Shown here piece by piece: positions 53,999-64,000 of a stretch of 64,000 nucleotides of DNA (the first letter of the stretch is position 1; each line of letters starts with the position of its first letter). The DNA lies in NCBI GenBank assembly GCA_036925085.1, contig JAUPFP010000095.1, positions 454,370 through 518,369 on the forward strand, in the 5' to 3' direction. The notes below the pieces were generated by a model. That model was not told the origin of the DNA. It did not search any database and worked only from the letters and a program-made list of their open reading frames with translations. The position numbers and the translations under genes were made by a program. This stretch comes from Brachycybe producta. Lineage: Eukaryota > Arthropoda > Diplopoda > Playtdesmida > Andrognathidae.

Positions 53999-55221
53999 TT
54001 CAAGTAGTTGTCATCTGTTCAAGTCAGCTGTTCGTAAAATATATTAAACCTGTAGTAAAAATCACAATTAGGAATGGGGAGGATGAGCTGCTGAAACAGG
54101 TGATTAAGTTTGAGCCTGAAGATTCTAAAAGGATTCGAAGAAGCCATCCACCCCAAACAAGCCTTGAACAACATGGGCACAAAATTGAAAAGAGTGGGGA
54201 CATGTAAGGGCCGACCCTGCATATTGTGTGTGAAAAAAGGTGCAGCCTGAAATGATGAATAAATCACAACTGTCATTTTAGTCCGAGATCGGATATCCGA
54301 ATTAAATACCGGATTCTTCGTCGTTAGTTTGTGTTCGACAGGTGTTTTTTTTTTTAAATGTCTACCTATTCTTAGGTTATTGTTTTTTCTCTTTCCTACA
54401 GAATTATTGCGAACTAAATTATCACGTTTGTTGTTTGCTTAAGTTCCATTTGAAACTCAGCAACTAAATGAATGGTTTTGTTAGATTCTGTTAGGAGAGG
54501 AGGTTAGTTCAGCTGTTCAAACGCATTTTGCGTGTTTCTGTCTTCTCTCTCTTCATTATTTTTGTGTACCTTGTATGTACGCACGCAAGGCGCACAAACA
54601 CATAACGCAGTGACTCCATTTAGCTTACAGTCTTGTTCATTGTAGTTGCCAACCATTTGTCTTTGTCTCTCTCTCTCTTCTTATTCATCATCATTATTAC
54701 AAATATTTACTTAATTTCAATTGTATTTCTAGTCTATAATGCAAGAAAATTGGAATGAATTTGCTTTTTCATTAGAAACAACATAAAATGCTTCTCTCTC
54801 TCTCATACGACACATTTGGAATCACATTTTTTGACTTATTTGAATATGACTTTTATTATTAATAATAATAAATACTTTGTTTTATTAAAGTTTTGTGGGG
54901 GCTTTTTTTTTATAAATAATAAGTAGAAGAAGAAAACGTGGATTTGTTCAGCTGATTACATCTATTTATCATTCAACTTAATTTGTCAATCTTGTTTTTT
55001 TTTTGTTGTTGCTTTTGTTCGATTAGGTTTGACAGATTCATATTAATTGTTATTCAAGCTCATTATTTCTTTGTATTTAAATGGATGATTGGCAATTTGT
55101 GGCGTAGAAATAATGTCTTTTATAGAAATGTCTTTTATTCGAGCTTTTTTAGACAGGAGAAATTTACGTCATTTTTTTTTTTTGTAAGAGTTGACGAGTT
55201 TTAACACCGGGGTTTTAACTT
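53999..55221. other. Intergenic or intronic, nothing certain
   Basis: Contains a strong acceptor-like tract at 54388-54401 (see the 50-kb exon). Otherwise AT-rich with poly-T. No other feature supported. Confidence 0.35.
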
Positions 55222-55730
55222 AAGGTGACTTTATAGATATTTATTTTGTTTTCGTCCCCATCGGATGGCGCCACTGCAGGGGTTATTATCCTTTTTAGGT
55301 AAAGAGTCGCTATATCTTAACGGTTTTCAGAAAATTTATATTTTTCAAGCAAAGTTTTTCAGGAGAAACATTACGAAAAAAATTCAAAGTGTTTTAGAAA
55401 CTAGAATAATTGCTGATAATGGTAAAAGTTTTTTTTTTTTCGTGATAGATATCTTTCAAAATAAACTTTCTATGACAGTTTGAAAAAACAAACATGTCAT
55501 TTTCAAACTGAACTATATAAAATAAAGGTGTATTGACATGAAAAAACTTATAACATAATTATTTATCATTTCTAGTTTTGAATTTTTTCATAATATTGTT
55601 TCTAAAAAAAAAACTTTCACTTGACGTTTTTGCGTCCAAATTTGTACAAAAAAAACGTCTATATGGAGCATAGCATTAGCCACTGCAGTGGCGCCGTCCG
55701 TAGGGGACAAAAGCAAATTAACCTTAAAAA
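55222..55730. mobile_element. Composite AAGGTGGCTGA-type element, copy 2
   Basis: TTAAGGTGACTTTATAGATATT at the left; GCATTAGCCACTGCAGTGGC near the right. Encloses a TTAGAAACTAGAATAATTGC hairpin MITE (55391-55580). Parallel to 26370-26885 in order and content, so the pair nested before it was copied. Confidence 0.5.
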
Positions 55731-55737
55731 CCCTTAA

Positions 55738-56636
55738 GAGCCTAGGTACACCGCCATCTTGTTGTTTTGAGCAGACGACAACGAGACAAATGAGTGTTCT
55801 TATATGGTGTTACTAAAACTGAAAGAAATCGCCTCACAATCGCTCAATTAAAATACAGTAAAGCGCAAAATGCAATAAAAAGTACTGTTCTTCACGTGCT
55901 CGCTTTATGTAGTTTTTGAAAAGGTCCTTCTATTTTTAAACAAGGTTCAAAGTCGTTCGTTTTTTCAACCCCATGTTAAATCCCATAGGATCAAAAACCG
56001 TCCCACAAACATTTGAAAAACTCTGGTTAAAACGATTTAGAACAATAACAAAATTATTAGCACATACATTTATATATTGGCTTCACGATGTTTCCTTTTT
56101 ATAAATTTTAAAAAGGTCCTTCTATTTTTTAATAACGTTTAAAATCGTACGTTTTTTAACTCCACGTTAAGTCCCTTAGGAGCAAAACACCGTCCCACAA
56201 ACGTTAGAAGAACTCCCATTAAAATGATTTAGAACAACCAAAAAAAATTAGCACGTACTTACACGTGTTTATTGCCTTCAGGATTATTCCTTTTTCTAAA
56301 TTTTAAAAGGGCTTTCTATTTTTAAATAACATTTAAAATCTTACGTTTTTTAACTCCATGTTAAGTCCCATAGGACCAAAAAAACCGTCACCCAAACATT
56401 TGAAGAACTCCCATTAAAAGCGACTTAGAACAATCAATTAAAAATTAGCACGTGTATTAATCTACTGGCTTCACGATGTTTTCTTTTTATAAGATAAGCA
56501 CGCGAAATTATTTTTCTATTAATTATTATGTGACTTCGAACCGGGAGAAAAAACGTTAAAAAACCGTTTTTCAATCAACAACGATCGCAGCGCCTACATT
56601 CGGAGAAATTTCGAATTAAACGATGTATCTAGCCTC
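55738..56636. mobile_element. TTAA-bounded non-autonomous element, copy 2
   Basis: Ends GAGCCTAGGTACA and TGTATCTAGCCTC with TTAA outside on both sides (55734-55737 and 56637-56640). Same internal three-unit tandem as the 28065 copy, visibly about 90% alike. 899 bp. Confidence 0.8.
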
Positions 56637-56640
56637 TTAA

Positions 56641-57057
56641 GAATTACGATCCTTAAAGTTGGGATTCAGTCAGTAATTACACAATTTATTAAATTTATGG
56701 TTATACATATTTGAATTATATAATGTACTTGAATTGTAATTTTTAAAAGAGTAGATAAAAATCATTACAGATCAATTGATTTATTTAAAATCTCCTAAAA
56801 TATTACTCTTTTATTAACTAAAAATCCAAGCTTGACAAACTGTGCAATCTGTTTATTCACCTGTCAGACACATTATTACAATAAATTAATTTCATAAAAG
56901 ACAAAAAAAATCATTAAAAATAATAAGAAAAATTCTGAAAAAAAAAAAGAAAACTAAAACATGTGATTTAAATCTATTTGATTTCCATGGTGTTAGGCCT
57001 ACGTTGATAACTTTTTGATTAAATCGTCATTTAAAATAATTTAAATGACGTTGATTT
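56641..57057. other. Intergenic, nothing recognised
   Basis: Very AT-rich. Confidence 0.3.
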
Positions 57058-57552
57058 TAAAGCCCCCTTTACACCTACAATTTTTACTTACATATTTGTA
57101 TCAATTAAATGATGAATGTTTTCGTGAATGATTTTTTACATAAAATGTATAAATTAATTTATTAGTATGAATCGCGGTTATACACAAGTAAAAGTATTCG
57201 AACATTTTTATCTAAAAAAAAAAAATGTGCGCAGAACAGTGCGTACTGTGACAATTTATCGTATATTTAACCTTGTGACCTTCTAGACAAGAGAATTGGC
57301 GGAGGGGTGTGCTAAATAGGTTGCAGAAGCGCATCGTATATAACTTTGTAAATTACATAAGAATGATGCTGATCCTGAGAAATCGCTCTCTAGTAGTTGT
57401 GATCATTTAAGAAAAATAGAACATCTTCTAAATTAATGCAACCTTGAACAAATAATTTAACATTCACGTCGTTATACACATGCATTCTCGCATTTTTAAA
57501 TTCATTTATACATTTATTTAAGAACTAATTGTAGGTGTAAAGGGGACTTAAC
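57058..57552. mobile_element. Palindromic-ended element, CCTTTACACCTACAATT ends
   Basis: TAAAGCCCCCTTTACACCTA then CAATTTTTACTTA at the left; TTAAGAACTAATTGTAGGTG then TAAAGGGGACTTAA at the right. Interior is not palindromic (for example GACCTTCTAGACAAGAGAAT), about 495 bp, no transposase frame. Confidence 0.65.
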
Positions 57553-58305
57553 GAAGAAGAAAAAAAAATCAATTGATTTAAATCAATCCCCATCCAGGTT
57601 TATTTTAAAAATGACAATTTTACACAATTAAAACGTGGACGTAGAACTGTTTAATTTAAATAAACAAATCTGAATTAAATAAATTTTTAATAATAAAATA
57701 AAATATTTCTTTAGAAAAAAAGACACTTTTTGTAAAGAGAATTCTATTGTAGAGAATCCATTGTTATACTGTATCTACTTTGTTTTACATTATGACGTTG
57801 AAATTGACCCATCACCCTCCTTTTCCCATTTTGAAAATGAAATGAGCAAAAAGGTTTTTTTTTAGAACGATCATGTGTTGTTGACCTTCTTGACCCGAAG
57901 CTCAGCTTTTTACACAGATCTTTTCTAAGGTCACTCCAATGTTGACCTCGGTCCATCAGTGTGGCTGTATCATGTTGTTGCTACTGCTACTGCTGACAAG
58001 TGACCACAACAATATAAAGTGACCAGTTCGTTGAAAACTTCAACGGCACTGTTGATGATGATGATGATAAAATAATAATAATGATTATAATGATGATGGT
58101 CACTCTATTATCTTTCTCTCTCGCTTTCTCTTAATTTATGGTTTGATGGCCGGATCAATCCATAAATAAACCTCTTTATTATGTTAATTAGGATTTCCTG
58201 CACTTTTTAATTGAAGATCTCTTCTTTTTCTTCATCAGGTCGATATTTTTCGTCATCTGACTTTTTTATGTTGAGGTTTTTTTTTACTTATTTATTTAAG
58301 AGCCT
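57553..58305. other. Intergenic, nothing recognised
   Basis: (GAT)n near 58050-58075. No exon recognised. Confidence 0.35.
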
Positions 58306-58631
58306 AGCTACAGTGTTTAATTTAAAAATTTTCCGAATGTAGGCGCTGCGATCGGTTTTGATATAAAAATGCTTTTTGTCCAGGTAATGAAGTCATGTAA
58401 AAATTAATAGAAATATAATTTTGCACGTGCTAAGCTTATAAAAAAAAAGCAATCAGCATGAAGCCAATACATTGATGCACGTGCTAATTATCTTGTTATT
58501 GTTTTAAGTTGTTTTTAACGAGAGTTTCTTCAAACTTTTGTGGGAGGGTATTTTTGGTCCTATGGGATTTAACATGGAGTTAAAAAAAATGTACGATTTT
58601 AAATATTATTTAAAAAATAGAAGGACTTTTT

Positions 58632-59220
58632 TCAAAATTATATATATATTAAGCCAGGTCTGTGTGTGTGTGTGAGAGAGAGTGGATATAACACTACAAA
58701 AACCTTGAAGCACATCGGAATTTATATAAATTTAAATGAATAAATGAACTGCTTTTTTTTTTCTCAAGGTCAACTATATGTTGAACTCTTCCCATCCAAG
58801 AACCCCATGATATTAAATTGGAGAGGGGAAAAGGTTGGAAAGTGTAGAAGGGAAGAGAGAGAGAGAAACGTGGAGGGGAAAAAAAGTGGGAGGGGGGAAA
58901 CTGAAATTGCAATGAAAGGAGTAAAAAAAGGAAAAAACGACGCGCATGCGCACACCAGAGAAAATGAAAATCTCACTTTCTCTTTCAAATATAAAAAGGG
59001 GAGGGGATAATAGTAGCAAAATTAAACTAGAATTTATCACAGGCAATTGTGCCCAGCATTAGAATTTTTTTTGCTCAGCCCTTTTATAAACGTGATCAAT
59101 TTCTAATTGGTTTGTTACTTGGTCTGACGTCATAAAAGGGCGGAGGAAAAGAAATTCTAATGCTGGGCACAATTGCCTGTGAATTTGGCTCCCGTCATTT
59201 ATGACGGGTTACCTCACTAG
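58632..59220 (+). mobile_element. Helitron-like element, copy 3, nested
   Basis: Inserted in the TTAA element after TTCAAAATTA. Begins in (TA)n, then AGCCAGGTCTGTGTG. Has the purine block AGAGAGAGAGAAACGTGG and GACGCGCATGCGCAC, then the hairpin CCCGTCATTTATGACGGG (59191-59208), 8 bases and CTAG (59217-59220) followed by T. Contains a 142-bp palindrome (59039-59180). Confidence 0.7.
59039..59180. mobile_element. Short Mutator-like palindrome inside the Helitron-like element
   Basis: ACAGGCAATTGTGCCCAGCA...TGCTGGGCACAATTGCCTGT. Flanked by GAATTTATC (59030-59038) and GAATTTGGC (59181-59189), 7 of 9 identical. Interior TTTCTAATTGGTTTGTTACT relates it to the ACAGGCAGTTAG family. The sequence CACAATTGCCTGTGAATTT also occurs in Helitron copy 2 without this insert, so one end may be native Helitron sequence. 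Confidence 0.6.
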
Positions 59221-59396
59221 TTTATAATATAAAGCGATCACTTAATGAACAATACTTTATATAACATTTTGCACTTTTAATTTATCTTCATTGAACGATT
59301 GTGAGATAATTTATTGAAATTTTTTAGTAACATTCCTATGTTTCATTGTCGTTTGCTTAAAATAACAAGATGGAGGAGGTGTATCCAGGCTCTTAA

Positions 59397-60369
59397 ATAT
59401 CATTATACATTTTTTTTGTTCCGGTTATTATTCTATCATTATCGGTTTTTTTTTTAATATAAATTTTCTCTTTATTTTTGTTGAATGATTGATTGTCTTT
59501 TGATTGACTTTTGATCCGTTTTGTTGTGGCCCTTTTATAACATTACACATAGAGGGAGGGAGGGGGCCATTTGAATTCAATATATCTTGATATAAACTGA
59601 TGAAAATTAGTTTCTCATTTACTATTTTAGTTGCTGTTTTTTTGTGTTTGTCTTTTTTTCTTCTTTTCTTCCGCCTTTTGTTTCAAACGCTCTTGATTTT
59701 ATTGATTTTTTTTTTATTTCGTTCTTTTTTTCTCTTTTCTTCTCGGTTATTTTCAGTTGTTTACTTTGTATGTACTTAAATTGATGTTATTATTCAAATA
59801 GGGGAGAGGGGGGGGGCATCCTATTGATGTTTTACCTTTTTCATATAGAATAAAGGGGGGGGGGGAGAGAGAGAGAAACGGTTTTTTTCTTCTTCTCTAA
59901 TCATCTCAAAGACGCGCAAACGCGCCTCAATCAATTGTTTATTCATTGTTAATGGAAAATGTGGGCGGAGATATTATCCTGAAATGTACTGAGAGATGAT
60001 ATTGGCAACAACAAAGAAATGTACGAGTGAAAACACTATACATTACACACTGACGCCATTTACCTTTTTTTTTATATTGTTTAAGGTTATATTGCTCATT
60101 CGCTTTCTGTGGCTTTAAAGCTATGAGCTTTGTGTGTTGCATTTTGTGGCTTTTCAAAATGTGCGCACGTTTTTTTAATGCATCTTTAAAAAAAGTAAAC
60201 TGCAGCAGCATGCTTGATTTTCTATAGTTCCCCATTTGGTTTTATATTATTTGAAGCATTATTATAGCGTTGAAATAGCAACTAACCAAAAGCAAGATTG
60301 CATGAAAAACGGGAAAAAACATGGTTATTTGGTTATAACGTAGCAGCTACATACATATCACTGAGGTGA
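59397..60369. other. Intergenic, nothing recognised
   Basis: Poly-T, poly-G (59810, 59857) and GA tracts. No exon recognised. Confidence 0.35.
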
Positions 60370-61110
60370 CTGAATAAGCGCCAGATTAAACAAATGCCAA
60401 ACTGAATAAGTTTCACGTTGAAGAAACGCCAAGCTGAATTAGCGACAAATTGTACGAACTCCAAACTAAATAAGAGCCGAATTGAACAAATGCCAAACTT
60501 GAGTAAGTTCAACATTGAAGAAACGCGAAGCTGAATCAGCGGCACATTGTACGAACTGAAAAGTTGAATAAGCACTAAATTGAACAAACGCAAAACTGAA
60601 TAAGCATCAAATTGAACAAAAAATGCCGAATTGAGTAAGCGCCAAATGGAACGAGAGCCAAACTGAATAATCACCAAATGGCACAAATGTCAACCTAAAT
60701 AAGCGTCAAACTGAACAAACGCCAAGCTGAATAAGCATCAAATTGAACAAAAAATGCCGAACTGAATAAGCGCCAAATGGAACAAGAGCCAAACTGAATA
60801 ACAAATATCAACCTAAATAAGCGTCAAACTGAACAAATGTCAACCTAAATAAGCGTCAACTGAACAAACACCAAGCTGAATAAGCATCAAATTGAACAAA
60901 AAATGCCGAATTGAATAAGCGCCAAATGGAACAAGAGCCGAATTGAATAAGCGCCAAATGGCACAAATGTCAACCTAAATAAGTGTCAAACTGAACAAAT
61001 GTCAACCTGAATAAGCGTCAAACTGAACAAATGTCAACCTGAATAAGCGTCAAACTGAACAAACGCCAAAACGGAATAAGCGCCAAATTAAAGAAAAAAC
61101 ACCAAATTTT
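60370..61110. repeat. 16-bp minisatellite array, large copy
   Basis: About 740 bp of GCGTCAAACTGAACAA/ATGTCAACCTGAATAA-type units: a 16-bp unit alternating in two versions, so a 32-bp period. Younger, near-identical 32-bp units lie at 60970-61060. Same family as 87-282 but inverted. Open frames within it are repeat artefacts. Confidence 0.9.
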
Positions 61111-61281
61111 GTCGTTTATTCAGATTTAGATTATCTGAGTTTAATGTATAAACAGCTTTACATTTCCAGAAAGAAGTCTATGAAAAGTTTACAAAAAAGA
61201 AATTTTAATCGTAATCTAGATATTTACTGAAAATTACAAATTAACAATGAAAAAATAACAAAAAACTATTGTTGGTGAAAT

Positions 61282-62495
61282 TCATTTGAAGAATCGAACT
61301 TTTTTGATGATTTCTGTTTCGTATAAAAGTTGTGAACATCGAGGCGATTTTGATTCATTCGAGGTGACTTTTATGTTGTTGGTTTGAAGTTTTCCGTTGT
61401 GTCCAGTGGATGTCGACAGTTCGATTTTATTACGGTCGTCATTTCTGTCAATTTGTACACTTCCGGTATTGCAACTTTGAAAGATTTTTACGTTATTTAT
61501 TGTCCAAGACGTGCCGTTTGTTGTTTGTTCGAGGATAGAATTGGAAGCAATTTGGTGGCACCTTGGAATACATCGAGTTCCGAACTCAGCTTCACGAAGA
61601 AACAGGTCCACATCTGAGATTAATGGGAACAACGGTTCTTTCTCCGAGGAGCGTTTTCCTCTTGGTACGATGGAAACTGACGAGGATTTTGGCGTTGATA
61701 TCACTTTACCTACGTAGTGGCCGGATGTTGACTCGTAATAGTAATATTGTATGTTACTATCATCCGACTGGTAAATTCGTACCATAGGATGTATTATGAA
61801 TGTGGCGTTTCCTTTTTTACTTATTACTATCTTAAAATCGTTGTCTTTGACGACTCGAATCGCTTTATCCACCGTCAGCTCCACTCGTATATCATTCTTA
61901 AGATAAACGCAGATCGTTCCAGTGGATGTCACCTGGCTCAAATTAAAGGTCCTCTTAAGTTTAAATGTTTTAAATAAGTTTTTGGAAATTTTTTTTAGAA
62001 ACATTGCGAACAGAAAATTAAAATTGTTTTTAAAACTAGAATGGGTATTGTATTTTATGATAAATTTTTTCATCACAATATTTTTTAAAAAAATAAACCG
62101 TTTTAGAGTAATTTTAAAACCCGTTTTCAGGTTTTTTTTCAGTCACATTTCACAAAAAAACTATTTTCGCCTTTAAAAGATATGTCAACATCAAAAAGCA
62201 TTTAACTAACGTTATCAGTTATCACCAACTATTCTAGTTTCTATAACACTTTTTTTTTTTCGTAATATTTCTCCTGAAAAACGTTCGTTTGGAAAAAAAA
62301 AAAACAAATTTTTTTCTCAAAAGCCCGCCACCGGTGGGTGTGAGAACGATTAAAAGTAAATTCACACATGACAAACAAACAATTTACCGTTACTCCAACG
62401 TAATTTGTGGCTACGTTGTGAGCCATTGGAACGGTCACTTGGTGGCCCTCTTCTTTAAAATTCAGTCCAAATGGTTTTGATTCGTTTTCACTCAT
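61282..62495 (-). CDS. Two-exon gene of unknown function
   Basis: Exons 62388-62495 (36 codons) and 61282-61932 (216 codons plus stop) join in frame at ACG|GTAAAT and GAGCCAG|GTG to give 252 aa. The start ATG is followed by SENESKPFGLNF. Around the junction the text NYVGVT-VTSTGTICVYLKND, then VELTVDKAIRVV, FKIVISKKGNATFIIHPMVR and IYQSDD, has alternating hydrophobics like a compact beta domain. The second half is Ser/Thr/Asn-rich (STSTGHNGKLQTNN) and probably disordered. No transmembrane segment or signal peptide. I do not recognise the family. The intron holds a TTAGAAACTAGAAG hairpin MITE (62032-62245). Absence of frame breaks in both exons and usable splice sites favour a real gene. A retained-intron start from within the MITE is unlikely. 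Confidence 0.65.
62032..62245. mobile_element. TTAGAAACTAGAAG hairpin MITE in the intron of the 61-kb gene
   Basis: TTTTTAAAACTAGAATGGGT at the left; CAACTATTCTAGTTTCTATA at the right; internal TATTTTTTAAAAAAATAAAC. More diverged than average. Confidence 0.6.
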
Positions 62496-62525
62496 TGTTT
62501 TTCTCTCTTAAATTCTTATAATTAG

Positions 62526-62547
62526 GGCGGGGGGGGGGGGGGGGGGG
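62526..62547. repeat. Poly-G tract
   Basis: A run of about 20 G just upstream of the 61-kb gene, able to form quadruplex DNA. Others occur at 33637, 21090 and 9998, with C-runs at 33692, 20776 and 63773. Confidence 0.85.
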
Positions 62548-62956
62548 TGGTTTGCAGATTTAATTTTAACTCGAGATCAAATATCTAGTCACGTGCTTCG
62601 TTCTGTGCTGCCTAACACGATATAGTTATGTTAAAGAGTACGGCACGGTATGCTCTCTGCCACGCATGTGCAGTTTGAATTAACGCATAACGCAACCGAT
62701 TTAACAGCATTTAACACCTTTTCTTTCCCTTTTTCTTCTGCAAAGTCACGTGTATTTGAGTAATGGGTACTCTGCAAACAAAAGTACATATTAAATTAAC
62801 TATTTGGACTAATTGTTCCTCTTGGCCCTTTTGGGCTGCTTTCAGAGTAATTATTCAAATTACAAAAACTGGTTAGAGGTTAGAATTTAGAGGTTAAAGC
62901 TCAAACTACCTTCTAGAACTAGTCCAGGGAAGACTACTATTCTAGCTTCGAAAGCA
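62548..62956. other. Intergenic, nothing recognised
   Basis: TTAGAGGTTAGAATTTAGAGG at 62873 is a small-MITE fragment. No exon. Confidence 0.35.
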
Positions 62957-63252
62957 GGTCGCACATTAGATCGGAACGGAACTGTCGGAATCAGAACCCT
63001 TATGAACGGAAACGAGTTTTGTCCGAACATTACAGTAGTTCGGAACTTGCAATCGCGGAATTCATTTGAGGTAATCACAAATAAACCAGAGCTCGTATAT
63101 AAAATTGGAAGATCCAATCATATTCTTTTTTTTTTTTTTTGCAAACCGTTCCGTTCTGACGTGCGGTTTTCGATCCGAGCTATTGAAACGCTTGTTATTA
63201 AAGAATTCCGATTTGTTTCGTTCCGTTCCGATCTAATGTGTGCGGCAATCCT
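62957..63252. mobile_element. Palindromic MITE, GATCGGAACGGAAC ends
   Basis: GTCGCACATTAGATCGGAAC and GTTCCGATCTAATGTGTGCG are inverted ends; inner arms share GTCCGAAC/GTTCGG and CAAATAAACCAGAG-type text. About 296 bp. Chance frames on both strands result from the palindrome. Confidence 0.7.
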
Positions 63253-63274
63253 AAAAAGAAAATAATATATAAGT

Positions 63275-63690
63275 AGAGATTTGCCATTCGAATACCGCGA
63301 ATCTTAAAAAAATATTCGAAAACTCGAATCTTCGCGCTTTTTTCGTCTTTTTTCGAATCATAACCTAAAAAAAAAACTGTTAAAAACTTTCAATAAAATT
63401 AGTTTTAACTCCATTGACGTCCAATAGAAGCGTTTACTAACAAAAAAAACGGGCGATTGTTGCAATTTCGGTGTTGTACCCGGATTACCAATGGATCACC
63501 TTGTGGCGACCCTGAGTGTAGCCATACTTGTTTTTTAAATATTATTAATAATTTAATAATTAATAATATTTCATTTATTTTGTATCTTCTTAATGAATAA
63601 TATAGGATTCTGATAATTATGAAGGATTTGAGAACCTTTTAGGATTCTGATTTGAGAAAATTTAGGATTCGTCGTCCCACCTTTAGAAAT
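63275..63690 (-). mobile_element. Dispersed element with GAATCC/TTCGAA ends, copy 2
   Basis: Inverted copy of 36020-36445, sharing CGAATCTTCGCGCTTTTTTC, CATTGACGTCCAATAGAAGC, CTTGTGGCGACCCTGAGTG and GGATTCGTCGTCCCACCT. Diverged by scattered substitutions and indels. Confidence 0.65.
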
Positions 63691-64000
63691 AAGCCTATTT
63701 GGTTTGCTGTAATCACGTGTTGTCAGTGATTGCCTAACTTGAGGGGTCGCATGAATGCCATAGAAACCTTCCCCCCCCCCCCCCCCCCCCCCCCCCCCTT
63801 TTCTACATTATGGCTTTGAATTGGTATTCAGGTTGTCAAGAGATGAAAAATGTTTATTTTTTTATGTGGTTTATGATGAAGGGTGGAGTAGTGTGTTGAT
63901 GTGTGAATAACAAGGTTAATGACCTTCTTCTTATTCGCCATATTTACAATGCATCATTGATTTCTAAAGAAAATGCCTGGACGATATTTCCGTTTTTTTT
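63691..64000. other. Intergenic with poly-C tract
   Basis: A run of about 26 C at 63773-63798. The remainder holds no recognised feature. Confidence 0.5.

Larger units (their letters stand above)
58310..59392. mobile_element. TTAA-bounded element, copy 3, interrupted by a Helitron-like element
   Basis: Inverted relative to copies 1 and 2. Ends GAGCCTAGCTACA and CCAGGCTC, with TTAA at 58306-58309 and 59393-59396. Carries only one of the about 185-bp units (58430-58631). The element resumes at 59221 (TTTATAATATAAAGCG) after the Helitron-like insertion and ends past AACAAGATGGAGGAGG. Confidence 0.75.

Noticed and set aside
60333..60686. 117-codon Leu/Phe/Trp-rich frame on the minus strand
   Set aside because: It is a translation of the 16-bp minisatellite; the matching frame at 87-287 is the same artefact.
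1..64000. CRISPR array, operons, ribosome-binding sites or prophage
   Set aside because: The window is spliced eukaryotic DNA; no evenly spaced direct repeats with unique spacers were found, and the tandem arrays have no spacers.

Overview
This is nuclear DNA from an animal: AT-rich, with spliced genes that have canonical GT/AG introns, and crowded with small non-autonomous transposons. The CCTAA/TTAGG-type arrays (1-84 and inside two foldback elements) match the arthropod telomere repeat. That makes an arthropod or other ecdysozoan-like invertebrate the best guess, but the window alone does not prove it.

Genes occupy about 11.6-30 kb, with smaller candidates further right. SNRPB (+, 11606-13858, seven coding exons, 236 aa) encodes spliceosomal Sm protein B/B'. 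Mitochondrial peptide deformylase PDF (-, 15242-16542, three exons, 259 aa) converges with it. A CCNDBP1/GCIP-like cyclin-D-binding protein (-, 17663-19478, nine exons, 337 aa) follows. Divergent from it is a large gene (+, coding from 22858, at least 958 aa). It encodes six diverged repeats of a Cx2C...Cx2C zinc-binding-like domain plus three ALDLS/LLDLS CtBP-type motifs. I could not assign it to a named family, and it is the most interesting protein in the window. A low-complexity Ser/Ala/His/Gln/Gly coding exon at 50021-50522 (+) and a two-exon gene of unknown function at 61282-62495 (-) are weaker calls.

The rest (0-11 kb, 30-50 kb, 51-61 kb, 62.5-64 kb) is a graveyard of short mobile elements, many with inspectable ends. 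There are three hAT-type elements with 8-bp target duplications (9603-10060, 10936-11420, 32778-33149). A palindromic family has 9-bp duplications (Mutator-like, about nine members). A family of about 0.9 kb elements is bounded by TTAA (three copies, one sitting inside another MITE whose empty relative is visible). Three Helitron-like elements end in a hairpin plus CTAG|T. An 875-bp element with 34-bp inverted ends carries a THAP-domain reading frame. The most abundant family is a hairpin MITE with TTAGAAACTAGAAG ends (about 18 copies or remnants). Two large foldback elements have arms made of internal tandem repeats and telomere-like TTAGG/TTCGG repeats at the apex; the left edge of the window looks like half of a third.

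No genes were recognised in 1-11.5 kb, 31-49.9 kb (apart from the THAP frame), 50.6-61.2 kb or 62.5-64 kb. Exon boundaries were read by eye from splice consensus, reading frame and remembered family similarity; no alignment or transcript evidence was available.
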